Origin: Aphis gossypii
Taxonomy: Eukaryota > Arthropoda > Insecta > Hemiptera > Aphididae
Reading direction: 5' to 3'
Assembly: GCF_020184175.1 (NCBI RefSeq)
Contig: NC_065530.1
Span: 16,717,260-16,781,259 of the forward strand
DNA length: 64,000 bases
Position numbers and translations under genes: made by a program. Shown piece by piece: positions 40,301-52,100 of the stretch. The notes under the pieces are model-generated. The model was not told the origin of the DNA. It did no database searches and saw only the letters and a list, made by a program, of their open reading frames with translations. Positions within the stretch are counted from its first letter, which is position 1; each line of letters begins with the position of its first letter.

Positions 40301-42377
40301 ATGATTTTAGTGATGTACTGGTCAAGATTAGGTAGGTACCTACAGTTTTCGTTCCAGTTCAGTTAATTTATATAAAATATGTATTCAACACATTGTACTA
40401 TATAAAAACTTAATTTCAATAGAGAAATGGATTTATATGATAGGTATAGCTTAATTTATATTCTATAAAATGTTGACAAAGGCTTATAATTTGTCACATT
40501 AGGTATATAAGTACTACATCTTTGTAGATGATCATAATAAAATTTAAAAAAAGTTCAATTAACCATTTTATAGTATGGAATGACAATAATAATTCAATAA
40601 TATCAATTTTAGTAACATTAAAGGTATTTCTAATAACATTACGCCATTCAAAAATTGTTGGTCTTTAATGAAAAATAAACTATTCGAATAAATCGTATTT
40701 TCAATTTTTTTACTTACATATTATTATATAACCGGGTAGGTAACATATATATTTACATACATTATATTTAAATTTTGAATAATGGTTAAAAAAACATAAT
40801 CTCTATTTAAACATTTTAAACTGTTTTGGGGGTGATGGATAGTCGTGTTGGAATTTTGAATAGCACTCTCGCGAGTCACAATGCTATACCTCGTAAGTCT
40901 CGTATTATTCAATATACGTAGTGTAGTATAGTATGAAGTTATTAGCTACGCATAGAATTTAAAACACAATATGCTCAACAAAAAGGGTGTTATATCTCTA
41001 AAACTCAACACCACCCTATACATTGCACAACTACATAAATTGTTATATGCCAAGTGAGCTACTTATAATATGTCATATAAATATATATATATATAATAAT
41101 ATATACTAATAGACAAAATAATTGAATAGACCATACGTAATAACTAGATAATAAAAGTCTGATGCCATGATAATAATAATAAAATTATTATAATATAATA
41201 GTATATAATGATGTAATTTGGGTGCTCATTTGGTGATAATAATAATTTGACACTAATAGATTGTTTCATAATAACAACAATACTAATAATAAATAATAAT
41301 ATAGGTTTATATTATTCCTTCGGTGTTCAATAAGTAAGTTTTTGACATAGTATGTGTATGTCTGATCACTTTTTATACTTTTCTGTATGTGCCCCGCGTG
41401 TATAATACATTATATACGAATATATAGGTGTCTACAAACTATTGCGTGTTTTACGTATTTTAATGCAGACATACATTACATTATACACAGATTACAAATT
41501 GTAATATACTATCTGCAGACGACAATTTGAACATTTACAATATTACTTTATTGTGTATTTGTGTTTACTCGCTTTCGACATTTTAGTATTCACTATGCTA
41601 GTGCGACATAAGTATCTACATATTATTATTGTAAGCTTACATTCTATAATCACGGTTTTTGTCGGAAAGATTGCGATATTAACTGTACATTTGGCATAAT
41701 ATAATATGCTTTAGTCAGTATATTTGTAATTTGTGGTTTTTTTTTTTTATCGTAAATTTTGAAAATATGGCCAATAATGATTAATGTTTTATATTTAATT
41801 TTTTTTTTAAATATAGTGTAATATTATGCTTATATATCGACGTGTTAACTGTAAAGTATGAGTTTTTACAGTTAATCTTGGCGAGTTGGTATAGTATTAA
41901 CTTTTACCATTAATAATTTAAACAAGCATTTTTTTTTACTGTTTACTCTTGTACTTAAACGTAATAATTGTTACGTAAAACTCCGTACATCAATATTATA
42001 TAAATATTTTTCATATGATTACGATTTGAAAGTTATCATATTATATCGGTATATACTATACAATTTTGTATTAATTTATTTACTTTTATCGCGGTTTTTC
42101 AGCAACACGTTGCAATGACGTAGAACTGCATTCAATACTTCAATAGGGTTTATTTAATCAATCTTTTATTGCAGATATCTACCTATAATACAAAAGAATT
42201 CATTAAATAGGCACATATAACTATAGTAAACATTCTAACCAATTGGTTAACACTTAATAATATATTAATATCTATAACAACTATAACAAATAAAATACAC
42301 ATATTATATATTTGTTATTCCGATGGTGATACTATGAAGAAAGTGTACCTTGGTAGTATTTTGATCTATGTTTCTAA
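37370..42377. other. AT-rich DNA between 37.4 and 42.4 kb
   Basis: No convincing exon. A short plus-strand frame at 39383-39452 (codes LCWSDAAMTQWNLFNKG) has acceptor- and donor-like ends but nothing else in support. The rest is TA-rich. Confidence 0.4.
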
Positions 42378-42740
42378 TTAACTCAAAGCCCATTTAATAG
42401 ATCCGTCGATACGATCTCGAGTCTTAATAACTTTTTCTATAGTGTATACACGGCTAACATCAGTGAATTCCGTAGACTTATTATTGTGTTCTTCCAAACG
42501 ATCGCCGACCAAACAATTAATATAATAAATCAACTGAATACCAATCGTTAAGATTTCTTTTAGACAGAAGATAAATGATTGAAAGATTCGAATAGCATTG
42601 TCGTTCCAAACAAAAAGTGAAAGACCATTAATGCATCGTTTATGACAACGACGACGACATGATGATGTTCGTGAAACAATCGGGTGTAATAATACAAAGT
42701 AATCGGACCCTTCGCCTTTCAAAAAAAGATTCACATGCAT
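42378..42740 (-). CDS. Hypothetical 120-residue open frame, minus strand
   Basis: An ATG-initiated minus-strand frame of 120 codons just upstream of the secreted-protein gene. Its second half (GDRLEEHNNKSTEF, SRVYTIEKVIKTRDRIDG) is soluble-protein-like, while the middle is Cys/Arg-rich then hydrophobic. One open frame of this length is not surprising in a GC-richer patch of 64 kb, and no homology is recognised. Could be a small gene, a relic, or chance. Confidence 0.25.
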   Translation of the reverse strand: MHVNLFLKGEGSDYFVLLHPIVSRTSSCRRRCHKRCINGLSLFVWNDNAIRIFQSFIFCLKEILTIGIQLIYYINCLVGDRLEEHNNKSTEFTDVSRVYTIEKVIKTRDRIDGSIKWALS

Positions 42741-43265
42741 GTGTGATTATCTGTCCGTATACCTATTCTCCACCAAACATAACTACCACCACCGCCGCCA
42801 CCGCGAACGGATAAGACCTGTTGAAGGGGAAAAAGAAGAAGCGAAGAAGGAAAACAATATTGAGGATTAGCCGTGAACATTCCGAACGAAAGTATCCAAT
42901 ACGTGGAAAAAATCAAAATAATGGTGTAGGTCGTTTAGGTAGGGGACCATGGACATCTCTCATGGTAGCGGGTGTGAACATCGCGCCCAAGAAGAAAGTG
43001 GCCAGTTTTCGACAGTCGGTTGCACAGGTCAAAACTCCTTCCGTGAACAAATTGTATTACCGGTATTGTTAAATATACGTACCTACGACAGTGTTTTTGT
43101 TTTACGTACACACTTTCCAACTATTGCGACAAACTGTTGCGTTCCGTGCGATGCTCTCTTTGCTTTAAACCTTTTAATACATTTTTTTCAAATAATATTT
43201 TGTTTTGAAAATTATGCATTTAAGAAATATCTAAAATTGATTTGACAAATCATTGGATACATACC
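42741..43265 (+). promoter_or_regulatory. Putative promoter and 5' leader of the secreted-protein gene
   Basis: This region immediately precedes the start codon at 43266 and is less AT-rich than average, with CGCC/CCACC repeats at 42785-42812 and purine runs. Open frames across it have poor composition and non-ATG starts. A promoter assignment is by position only; the real start may be further upstream if there is another leader exon. Confidence 0.35.
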
Positions 43266-43292
43266 ATGGCCGGGCCAAAACAACTCCTACAA
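43266..43292 (+). CDS. Secreted repeat protein, coding exon 1 (micro-exon)
   Basis: Nine codons, MAGPKQLLQ, then a perfect GTAAGT donor in phase 0. Joined to exon 2 it makes a typical N-region and h-region of a signal peptide. This is the common insect layout for secreted structural proteins, with the signal peptide interrupted by a first intron. The start context is CATACCATGG. Confidence 0.85.
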
Positions 43293-46200
43293 GTAAGTAC
43301 AACTGTTAAATAATTTTAATAACCTTTTAAAATAACACCTAGTTTATTATAATAATAAAAATATGCATTTTTAATGATTTTCAAAATAAAATAATACTAT
43401 ATAAGTAATTTTAGATGTAGTAATTTTTACCTTATAATAGAGGGTCGGTAACCCGCGACCTGTGTAGCGATTTTATGTGACCCGCGACTACAATTTATAA
43501 TTAGTATAAAAGTATAGAATACCACATTATGTTAGTTAATAAAAAAATGTAAACTTTAAATAAAATAAGGTGTATGGCACGTGAAATTTTATTTTTATTT
43601 TTTAGCCCTTGACATCAAAAAGATTGCCGAACCCTATGCCTTATAAGTTATAATATAAAATATGTAAATTAGCATAATTAAAAAAATATATTTAGAAATA
43701 AAATAAATAAACTATAATAAAATTAACAAATTAATTATCTACAAATATATAAAAATTAAAAATATGATTATGAATGTGTATAACGTACACAATATACAAT
43801 TTAAAAATTTCCAAAAATATTATATTATATTTAATAGGTTACTTTACAGATTTTGAAGTTGATGATTTCATAAGATAAAAGTTTTTAATAAAAAGAAACT
43901 TCTTTTTAATTAGTGATATTGTTATTATTATTATAAGTAATAAATACAGAGTATCTAATTTTTTACGATAATTTCCATAAATAAAAATTGTATTGCATAT
44001 ATTATATTAAATATTAAAATAAGAAGGAGTAGGGATAGTTAGTAATTATAAATGTTACCTAAGGTCACGGTAAGTTAAATTCATTTAATAACTAAGTCAT
44101 AACTAATTTTAAAGTTAAAAAAATGTAATTTTGTTTAAATATTTCATTTTAAATAATAGAAAATTATCATGACAGTTTTTGTCAAACAAAATATGTACGT
44201 TAAAGAAATTTATGAAATTAATATTCATTTAAATTAAATATTTTATTGTAATGGTATACCGATAACTTAATTATTTTTTTTAAATTTATTTTATGAACTA
44301 TATTCATTCTATGATAAAAGTATTAAAAACAATTATTATTTTTTTTTTTGTAAGCTTACGGAACGTGACTAATATATTGATTTAAATAAAAGTATTTACA
44401 TAAATTTCCAATTGCAATTATTCGCTTGACTCATCATTGTAAAGTATAAATTCGTTCACGTTTTTAGTAATTACAGTTAGTTTTATTTAAATATTAAAAC
44501 GTCTAACAAAATAAATTCTTCACCTATACTTTTACTCTATTGTTTATATTTTTATTTAATGCATTATGTCCAGTTTGAGTAAATGTAACATCATCAAAAT
44601 TACACCATCATGACAATACGGGAAATACTATTTCAAGTGATGTCAGAGATATTTTCCAGGACTTCAACAATTTGACCATTGTTAATTTGAGTTGTAAAGA
44701 ATTCGCACGGTTTTCTCTCATTGTCTTTTTGCTCACTTTTTTTTAAAAATTTTTTCATCATTCACACTATAGATCACCTGCATTGTTCGCTGTCTTCCCT
44801 TATTATTGTAGCTACTGCACCAGATAATCTTAATCGGTCGTTTAAACGATGGAACGACCGGTAAAATATCTGTTATGTAATTAACGCGTCAGTCTCAAAT
44901 CGTTTCTCTTGCTTATTGTTTTACATAATAATAATGTAATTATATAATACATTTTTAGGTCTGCTTGGTGATCACGTTCACGGTCAGTGCGCTGGGTTTG
45001 AGAAATGTCGACCAAACTAGACTTATAGCAGACAGGCCAAAAAACCAAAAGCCCACATCGTGGGACCAAAATTCTAACTTATGGAAAAACAAACAACAAA
45101 GTTCTGTTCCACCATATGCCGTAAAAATGGAGCCCATGGTGCATTACTCGCAACAAGATCCACTCTACTTAAATACAAATCATTCGGCCACATCAAAAAT
45201 CGACTTTGATAGTCACGCAAGTGGTTCTGAATTTGGTATTTCGTCGAATTACGGTCCACCTAACCCAGTGTATGGTGTACCGTATCAACCAGACTATTAC
45301 AAGGAACCGGAACCAATTATTGAAATTATTATAAAAGAATCTAACGAGTCACTTCCAGCGCCACCAACACCGCCACCCGTTCCTGTAACAAAACCGCAGA
45401 AAGAACCTGTTCAAGTTTTTTACGTAAAATATAAAAAAAATCCGAATTCATATGGTGATAAAGAAGACATTATATACGAACCACCTGTGCCTGCAATAAC
45501 GCCTAGTACCGAGGCCGTCAGTGAAAGTGAAACAGTAATCTCTACGGAATCGTCTCCTCTTTATAATTACGTTACGGGACCTCCGGCTCCCAGTACTACG
45601 TATAGAACAATTATAAAACCAGATTCTGAAATTTACCATGGAACGGGACTTAAAGTAACGTTTGGAAAGACTGAATCAGACTGGAGCCCGTCAATAAATG
45701 AAGCACAAAAGAGAGACTCTATTAGTGAAGCAAGTGAAATTCAAAATAAAGTAAAAAAATCGACTGATCAAGAGTTTAAAAGAAGCTTTGTTCAACCCAC
45801 GTCCGACTATCAACGAAGTAACAATAACTTTGAAACGCCACTTATCACTAATCAACCTCAATTTAATGGATTTAATACTCCAAAGCCAAATATTGACCAT
45901 ACGCAACAGCAGTTACGAAAACCTAGTCAGTCGGTACAAAACTACTTCCGAGAGGATAATCCTAGGCCAAACTTCCAAAGTCAAATACCAATCATAAATC
46001 AACAATTTAAACCTCAACAAAATAATTTCGAAGGGATTGTTGAACAAAGACCAATTGAATTCAAAGATAATTTCCGGAATCAACAAAATTACCAACAATC
46101 TAATAATCAGCCAAATTTTCAACAGTTAGCAAATCCATCAAATATTCAACAATTTACTAATCAACAAAATCATCAGCAATTAAGTAACTCACCAAATCTT

Positions 46201-49010
46201 CAACAACCAAATAATCTTCAATATCATCAACAACCAAATAATCCACAACATCATCAACAACCACATAATCCACAACATCATCAACAACCAAATAACCCAC
46301 AACATCATCAACAACCAAATAATCCACAACATCATCAACAACCAAATAATCCACAGTATCACCAACAATTAAATAATCAACAAATTCAACAAAACCATCA
46401 ACAATTTAATAATCAACAAAATCGTCCACAATTAATTAATCAACAATTTAATAATCAACAAAATCATCAACAGTTCATAAATCTACCAAGATTACCGTCA
46501 GATTTCCAACCAAATCCACCACACAGAAATACAGGTAATTTCCAAGAAAGACCTGTACAAATAAAAACAAATAATGAACGACCATTTATAAATAAGCCTT
46601 TTGAAAGTCGTCCACCTTTGAGTAAACCATTTGAAAGCCGACCTTTTGATAGCAAGCCATTTGAAAGTCGTCCTATCCAAGACAGTCATTTTGAAAATCG
46701 GCCAATATTTGACAGACCTTTCGAAAATAATCGACCAATTCAGAGCAGACCATTTGATAATAGACAAAATCAAGCTACAGTTAATTACAGACCAAACAAG
46801 CCCCCAACACCACATAATATACCCATAAATCCCAATCCATCGTTTGTACCAGTGGATAAACGACCGAACAATCCATTACCACCTCAACCGTCCAATTTTA
46901 ACACTCATCCAACCGGTACAAAACACTCAGTTGATTTAGCTTTTTCCCCACAACAACAACAGCAACAGCATCAACAATTTCAACAACAACAATTTCAACA
47001 ACAACAGTTGCAACAACAACAGTTTAGGCCCACCGAGACGCGTCCACTAGTCAACAACAATCCAACGTCGTTCCAACAACAGCCAATAATTAAGCAACAA
47101 CAATTTTCACCGGAAATAAAACCTCAAATTTCACAATATCAAACAGTTAAGCAACAACAATTTATTCCTGAATTAAAACCATCAGAAATTCCACAGCTTC
47201 AAATCACTCCATCGCAAAGTTATGAAATCGAGCCAAAACAACAGCCAGCACAATCTGGCCAATTTGTTGAAACATATAATAGGTATCAACCATCAACACA
47301 AACAGAACAAAATTATTTTAGACCCGATAATAGCCCATGGCAAGTATCAAACCAACAACAAAGTTCGTTAAAAGTTCAACATCAAGAGTACAAAGAACAG
47401 TTAAGTCCGAGTACGATAAAAAATTCCATAGACACGACAAGTAAATCAATCTTAAAAACAACTGAAAAACCAGCATCATTTGTAACAACACAGTACAAAG
47501 AACGTAGTACACCAGTTGTTACAATGCCGACTCCCAAATCAACTACTACTGAAGCTGCTAAAAATGAGACCAAAAAACCAGACTTCAAAAATATCGCAGC
47601 GCTTCCGGATGAAGTTCCTGATGAATTGAGGGAACAGTTACTTTCTTCAGGAATTCTTGGTAACGCCGACATTCAAATATTAGACTACGATAAAGTGGGT
47701 GATATACCAATTGAAAATTTACCACCTGAAGCTTTAGAAAATTTATACGGTCAAGGCAGCGCTCCGGTACCATCGGTTGTCCTACCTCCGAATAAATCCA
47801 ATGTTCAAATGAAAGTCGTCAAGTACGACCCTTCGACTGAAGAAGGAAGGAAAATCGAAAGTTCATACATTGACAGACCTAAGTCTCAAACTCTTGACCC
47901 GGTCGTCTTAAACGACACTGGATATAATCGTTTTTTACCATTGAACATTAACGGTACTCATTTTCCGATACCAGACTCACCGTTGTTGAAAAACAAATCC
48001 ATCGGAAGTGTAGTTATATTATCACCAGTTGGCTACGATTTATCAGATGACCAGTCTCGACCATCTAGGAATACCGCGGTTAAAGTGAAAGGAGTTCATT
48101 TTGTTGTTGGCGATATTGTGAAAAATCTTGTTAAAGACCCAAATAGAGAAAATTTCAAGACTTGGCTAGAGAAGGAAAAAAATACACCTTCTGATGAGCA
48201 GTCGGTCGTCCTATTGGTCACTAAGTGAGTATATAATTACTAATTAGCTAAATATTAATTATTATCATCAGTTTTTAAATTTTAAACATTTATTTTTTAA
48301 ATTTACAAAAACATTGAAATTATAACAGTATTTTAATAATTTAAATAAGTATTTAAGTATACTTTTATCATAACATTTAATATGGGTATTAAAATAATTA
48401 TAGCAACTAATTATTATCTCCATATCTTTGTTGAAAATTTGAAACACACAATATATATAAATATATATAGTATGTACAATGTACATTGTGTTTATTACCA
48501 AAGATAATATATACCTACTAATATATATAATGCAAAATGTACTATGTACATTATACTCCGATGGTCGACATTATAGTCCGGGGGTGTACATAACATTTGT
48601 ATTTTTGGTTTACTTTTATTTTAAATCGTTTAAATGCAAATTAGTTATATGCTAACATACTACGTATCGTATTTTTATTAAATGTCGGATATTAGTCGTT
48701 ATTCGTTATTAAATTATTAATAACAAAATCAATTATCATTTTTTTCAGGCCAAATGGTAAGGAAAACAGAAAGGAAATTTACATGTATGACGTGACACAC
48801 AATCAGGTCAACAAATTGTCGGGTGAATTGAGTGCAACTTTCGTAGATGTGGCCGAGTCAAACTCACAGAGTCACGATTTGGATAACCTATCGTCCGAAG
48901 AGGAGGTGGATGTATCCGGAAATAGCACTACCGATAATACTCCTGTCGTATCCGGTTACAGTAAGAAGAACGACTTCTCGGGCTCAATTGTTGCCAATGC
49001 CAATAATTAG
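43266..49010 (+). CDS. Secreted Gln/Pro/Asn-rich repeat protein, family unknown (three coding exons)
   Basis: Exons 43266-43292, 44959-48224 and 48749-49010 join in frame (phases 0 and 2) to give 1,184 residues. Residues 1-22 form a classical signal peptide (hydrophobic core CLVITFTVSALG), so the protein is secreted or matrix-bound. Residues ~23-300 are Pro/Ser/Thr-rich with spaced tyrosines. Residues ~300-520 are Gln/Asn-rich and contain six copies of a 9-residue unit at 425-478. Residues ~540-610 repeat a PFESRP-type motif, and ~673-698 is polyQ broken by Phe. The last ~250 residues are of normal complexity and look folded (for example GSVVILSPVGYDLSDD and KTWLEKEKNT). There are no cysteine-rich domains and I see no RR-type cuticle motif. 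An extracellular matrix, cuticle or silk-like role is inference from composition only. Confidence 0.88.
43438..43638. mobile_element. hAT-type MITE in intron 1 of the secreted-protein gene
   Basis: A 201-bp element bounded by an exact 8-bp direct repeat CCTTATAA (43430-43437 and 43639-43646). The ends form an imperfect terminal inverted repeat: AGGGTCGGTAACC on the left, AGGGTTCGGCAATC on the right read in reverse. The 8-bp target duplication and CAGGGGTCGGCAA-like ends are typical of hAT elements. There is no coding capacity, so it is non-autonomous. Confidence 0.8.
44959..48224 (+). CDS. Secreted repeat protein, coding exon 2 (main)
   Basis: A 3,266-base exon, the longest open frame in the window. 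It starts after a TTTTTAG acceptor, continuing the signal peptide with VCLVITF, and ends two bases into a Lys codon at a GTGAGT donor. It holds all repeats and most of the C-terminal region. Confidence 0.93.
46204..46365 (+). repeat. Six tandem 27-bp units coding a 9-residue repeat
   Basis: Six head-to-tail 27-base units encode variants of QPNNPQHHQ in exon 2 of the secreted protein. Units 2-5 are almost identical in DNA, while the outer units have diverged (Leu or Tyr replacements). This is the usual sign of expansion by unequal exchange or slippage, with a homogenised core. Confidence 0.93.
46948..47025 (+). repeat. CAA/CAG-rich polyglutamine tract in the secreted protein
   Basis: Runs of CAA/CAG codons broken by His, Phe and Leu encode about 26 residues of Gln-rich sequence. 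Mixed CAA/CAG usage makes it less slippage-prone than pure CAG. Confidence 0.9.
48749..49010 (+). CDS. Secreted repeat protein, coding exon 3 (terminal)
   Basis: Follows a T-rich TTTTTTCAG acceptor and completes the Lys codon, continuing PNGKENRKEIYMYDV. The tail is acidic and Ser-rich and ends in a TAG stop. AATAAA signals lie at 49108-49113 and 49130-49135, so the 3' UTR is probably about 120-150 bases. Confidence 0.88.
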
Positions 49011-49135
49011 ACTGATCTGTTAAATGTGTTATTCTTAAAGTTTAATTTAAACTTGCAATTTTTTTATTAATAATTTCCTAAACTATAAAACAACAAAAAA
49101 CACTACAAATAAATTCGTCTAATTTGTTTAATAAA

Positions 49136-52100
49136 TATTTTTACTGATGAATTATACATTAGGTAATTATTATAGATTGCATAAAATATTATGGATTAAA
49201 GTAGGTATTTTTTACTACTTGTATAAATTTTATATTCCAAGTTAAAAATGTATTTAACATGCTCCGAATTCGAAATAAGTGTACATAAAATAGTATATAA
49301 AATAAAATAATATTATACTCTAATATAATAATAAAAATAAATTTTTTTTATACATATAAATTATTGATGAATTATAATTATTGGAATGTTTTGTATTAAT
49401 TGATAAATAATCAGTACACTGTAATTGTATACACATTATAAATCTAAGTAATTTAATTGTATACTGTAGTATACAGTACTCTATATGTGCTCTACAAAAA
49501 AAAAAAAATACACATTAATATATATTTGAAAAATGTAACAGATACCTAGGTTCTACGTAGGTACGTTTTTACTAGGTATAGCGTAGATAGTACATACCTA
49601 TAAATAATGGTATACTTGTAGAAAACTTATTATTCAATGCTAACAATGTAGTAATTAACATATAATATAACATAATATAATAATACGTGTAATTAATATA
49701 TATTTTACCAATTTATTATTAGTCTATTAAATTGGTATTTTTTTTTTTGATTATTCTCGTAATATTCTCGACTTTTGTCTATCATAGATACAAATGTGAT
49801 TTTATTATTGTAAATTATATTCAATAGGTAAACGAATACATATTTTAAACCAATAGTTTACGTTTATTTAGTTTTTGATGAATAATAATAATTACAATAT
49901 AGACCTAAGATATTTAAAAATATTGTAATTGAAAATTGCACTATATTCATTCATTTTTTATAATATCGATTAGGCAGCTTTTTACGTTATCGAGTAATTC
50001 AATTCGTGTAAAGATATCATACATATGATTAAATATTTATTACGTTTTATTATTTTATTACACCATAATTCGTAAATGCATGCAAATAAATTTGAAACTA
50101 ATATATTACAATATAGCAAACTCATATACACACACCGACGGCAGACGCAGTGTAAATATAAAACTTTATAATATTAGTACCATACCTGCTATGAACCATG
50201 ATCATGTTCATGTAATATTATTGTCTATACGATTTATCCTATAACGCGTTAACATAGACTAAAGATATATGATAACAAGAACATATGAAGTAAATATTAT
50301 ACAATACATAATTAATGTGCGGATAATTTCGTACTTTAACATCAAACATATTTTTATAGGCATGTAAAATATATCGTAAACATACCACTGCTTTAATAAT
50401 CTTAAACGCACTTAAAAGGTTAAAGGTTCAAAAAGAAAGTCACGATATAAGTAAGTATCTAGATAGGTATGTATTTTTATACTATGTGTTTAATGTATAC
50501 GATCTGATTGACCTAGAAAGGACAGAATTCTTATGCTTCGTAAGAATAAAAGTGTAGTGGCATAACTCAAAAACAAATAGTGTTCTATTGAGTATTAATT
50601 CGAATATGGTATATAGGGGGGTTTCAGTTAAATATAGTATCTATATGTTAGTAGGTATAAGTGTAGATTAACGAAATATATCTCTAAATGTATGATAAGT
50701 AAATAACATCATAATATTATAAAACTAACTGTTATAATATTTTTGTAATATTATTTAGCTGTACACAAGTTATTTGGTTTATTCATTTATTGGTTGTATA
50801 ATATTATACGTAGGTATATATTATAGATATTATTTTTATTGAATAATGGATCAATATTATAAAATACATAGTCATAAAAAAATTGCTTACATATACCTGC
50901 TACATACATTGGAAGTGGAAATCACAAGCCATTCAAGAAGTGTTATTGATTAAATATGTACATTTTAATACATATTTATAGTTTCACTTAGATAAAAACG
51001 ATTTCACTCAAAAAAATTATGCTATTATTTATTTATTGTTACCTTTTAATTTTACATTAAAAGAAATCTGATTATTTATTTCATAATTGTTTATACAAAT
51101 ATGTACCTAATTACATTAATGCGCTTTTAATCTGTATGTCTTAATAATATTATCATGACTTCCACTACTGGTTTCACTCATAATATTATCTCCGTTTCTC
51201 GTATTTTATACTTAAAAATTGTCAATATTATTAATATTTCTTCTATCTAATGTATAAAAAAAAAAATTTTACATTCTAATACATAGGTACGAGAAACCTA
51301 TTCATGTTATTGCATACTAGCATACTACACAAACACTAAAAACGTCTTACGTGAATGAATCTTTTAATCTTTTTAGGTTCATCAGAATAACAGTCCAATC
51401 AACATATAAGTACACTTTATCATTTCCAATTATATAAGCACGGGCAATACGTAATTTATTTAAAAGTCACAGTAAATATTTAATATATTATTTGTTTTTA
51501 TTGACAAATAAATACGCATTGCAATTATAATGGATGATGGCTATATTGATCAAGAGAATCTAGGAAAAAAATCCCCAAAGCTATACATACCTAACTATTA
51601 GATACAGCTGTCCAAAATAATAAATAATAATAATAATAAAAATATATGAAATTTGAATAATAACTATTATAATATTATCTTGATCACACAGCTAGATTAC
51701 GGAAAAATTAAAAATAATTATGACAATAATGAACAATGAGATGTCTAAAATAATAATTAATAATAATAAAAAAGTATAAAATTTGAATAATAACTATTAT
51801 AATATTATCATAATATATAATAATATCGAATACATATCGAATGCTAAAGCTTTATTTTTGATTTTTATTTGAATTATAGAATATAAATATAAATATATAA
51901 ATAATTATTATTTTTAATATTGATTAATAAGTACATATTATTATATTATATGAATATATAATATTGGTATATAAATATTTATTTATTTATAAACGGGTAA
52001 ATGTCATTTAGTAATAATAGTATAGTAATTAAATACTATAATGTTTTAAATTCATTAATTAATTTCATAATCATAAGTAATGATATTATCTATACGAGAT

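Noticed and set aside
42821..43245. Plus-strand frames just before the secreted-protein start
   Set aside because: One begins at a non-ATG codon and is Lys/Arg-rich from purine runs; neither joins the downstream exon in a useful frame.
46157..46354. Minus-strand repetitive Val/Asp frame
   Set aside because: Antisense of the 27-bp tandem repeat in the secreted-protein exon.
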